Origin: Planctomycetota bacterium
Lineage (GTDB): Bacteria > Planctomycetota > Phycisphaerae > Sedimentisphaerales > Anaerobacaceae
Reading direction: 5' to 3'
Assembly (NCBI GenBank): GCA_020351025.1
Contig: CP070728.1
Coordinates: forward strand, 1,412,530 to 1,476,529
Length of the DNA stretch: 64,000 nucleotides
Shown here piece after piece: positions 62,971-64,000 of the stretch. The translations under genes were made by a program, and so were the position numbers. Under the pieces are notes generated by a model, which did not search any database, had not been told where the DNA came from, and saw only the letters and a program-made list of their open reading frames with translations. Every line of letters starts with the position of its first letter. Position 1 is the stretch's first letter.

Positions 62971-64000
62971 TTACAGCCAGCCTAAAACAAGTGCTAAGAT
63001 TATCAGAGCAACGCAAGCAGGAAGCAGCAGTTTTAAGCTCTTCTGAACCGATGAACCTTTGGCCAAATTGCCAATCGCCTTGGGAACAATCACTGCACCA
63101 AGCAGCCCTATTGCAAAGATAATCCCAAAAACACTGCCGTAAATCTCAGGGCTAAACTTAGCGAATGTAACTCCCACGGTTGTCGGAAAGCAAGGTGCAA
63201 ATGCAAGACCTGCAAGAATAGCCAAAATCTTTGCCTGCTGAACGCTCTTGGTAACGGTCATGGTCAGGATAATTAGAGCAGAAATCAGTGCGGCCCCTGC
63301 AATAAAGAAGCTGCCGTATTCCGTTATTGCCGGTATTTGGCTTGCAATAAGCCGGCCAGCCATCATAGCAACAGCAAACAGCGATAGCAAACATTGCGCC
63401 GAAGCATCCACAACATCGGCATTGGCATCTGGGCTCGCTGCACTAATGACTTCCTTCCCAAATGACGGCAGCCAGTTACAAAACGACGACTCCAGGCTGA
63501 TGTAGCAGAATAGCACCAATGCAGCGACCAGAACAGCTGGTTTGGCAAGCAGGGCAAAAGCGTCGGAAATCACAAAACCAGCCTTGCTCTCGGGATAGGT
63601 CGCCAGAATAGCGAGAATCACAGGCGCCAGCATAATCAAAGCCAGCGTCGAAACTGCATTTTCATACGAAGTTTTTCTAAAAAGAAAACTCACAATCAAA
63701 GGTGTGAGAAAAAGACCCAGGCCGAAGAAGGTATTGCCTAAATTACTGGCTGCTGCCGGATTTGTACCACCGAATAGAACAACAGGGATGAGTGTGTTGC
63801 CGGCAGTATTCAGAGCCATCGCACCGAAGCCTAACAGCAGACACGGCACAATCGCCATTTCATAAGTTTGACCCCGGGCGAGTAAGAAAATGCATATCGC
63901 CGTAGCGGCAAATCCGAATATCGCAACGGGTTTATAGCCAATCTTATCAATGACCACGCCTACGATGAGCGATGCAATCAAGCATGTGAACATAAACGCT
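62971..64000 (-). CDS. MFS transporter (N-terminus cut by window edge)
   Basis: At least 340 residues are visible and the frame runs on past the window end, so the first helix or two are missing. About ten membrane helices, the loop 2-3 motif DKIGYKPV (family A-motif GxxxDRxGRR-like), and a long central loop of about 50 residues. Typical of sugar or metabolite permeases; substrate unknown. A strong terminator follows. Confidence 0.85.
   Translation of the reverse strand, partial: AFMFTCLIASLIVGVVIDKIGYKPVAIFGFAATAICIFLLARGQTYEMAIVPCLLLGFGAMALNTAGNTLIPVVLFGGTNPAAASNLGNTFFGLGLFLTPLIVSFLFRKTSYENAVSTLALIMLAPVILAILATYPESKAGFVISDAFALLAKPAVLVAALVLFCYISLESSFCNWLPSFGKEVISAASPDANADVVDASAQCLLSLFAVAMMAGRLIASQIPAITEYGSFFIAGAALISALIILTMTVTKSVQQAKILAILAGLAFAPCFPTTVGVTFAKFSPEIYGSVFGIIFAIGLLGAVIVPKAIGNLAKGSSVQKSLKLLLPACVALIILALVLGWL

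Overview
The window looks like chromosomal DNA from a Planctomycetota bacterium, most likely the Phycisphaerae/Sedimentisphaerales side. That is an inference. It rests on a tandem set of PEP-CTERM proteins with a PAPGA...GWLRRRRTL tail, an exosortase fused to a nucleotidyltransferase-like module, a dockerin-type secreted beta-helix protein, a planctomycete-style type II secretion operon, a TIGR03663/Agl23-type membrane protein, and gene-poor spacers filled with degenerate dispersed repeats. No rRNA, CRISPR array, phage or insertion sequence was seen. One tRNA is present (Ser, CGA).

Layout. 1-5 kb: the start of a glutamine-dependent NAD synthetase, a spacer with strikingly phased A-tracts, a cold-shock protein with a structured leader, a B12-binding radical SAM protein, a repeat-rich spacer and a secreted creatininase-like protein. 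5-15.4 kb (minus strand): a type II secretion operon in the order gspC-D-E-F-G-I-J-K-L-M. 15.6-20.7 kb (minus): a CPBP intramembrane protease overlapping by 4 bases the gene of a 1,456-residue surface protein (beta-helix, three Ig-like repeats, seven-blade propeller) that ends in a Gly8-Cys-TM-KDKRR sorting signal. 21.4-47.9 kb (plus): a large exopolysaccharide/exosortase locus with EpsI-like protein, flippase, phosphodiesterase, polymerase/ligase, methyltransferase, about eight glycosyltransferases including an Alg14/Alg13-like pair, a nucleotidyltransferase-like/exosortase fusion, a Wzc-type tyrosine kinase, a phosphoglycosyltransferase fused to a second degenerate nucleotidyltransferase module, a giant TPR protein and a stand-alone LuxR-type HTH protein. 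48.3-53.5 kb (plus): an unknown secreted/membrane protein and six PEP-CTERM proteins. 53.6-56.7 kb (minus): dockerin beta-helix protein, unknown membrane protein, Wza-like lipoprotein. 57-64 kb: tRNA-Ser, nucleoside transporter, a dolichyl-phosphate-sugar-type GT2, then a minus-strand operon (discoidin-like lipoprotein, Agl23-like, ApbE-like) and a truncated MFS transporter.

How it fits together. The plus-strand locus should make and export a glycan and sort PEP-CTERM proteins; its kinase, initiating transferase, flippase, polymerase, TPR protein and exosortase are the usual partners of such loci, with the Wza-like exporter displaced downstream. Next to it, transcribed the other way, lies what looks like a second, independent C-terminal sorting system (substrate plus dedicated CPBP protease) immediately upstream of the type II secretion operon. 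The most unusual signals are: (1) substrate-CPBP-T2SS gene order beside an exosortase system; (2) two catalytically degenerate nucleotidyltransferase/left-handed-beta-helix modules fused to two different membrane enzymes; (3) decayed fragments of the polymerase gene scattered between the neighbouring glycan genes, as if these were inserted or shuffled by recombination; (4) DNA-level near-identity of the PEP-CTERM tails across otherwise unrelated proteins.
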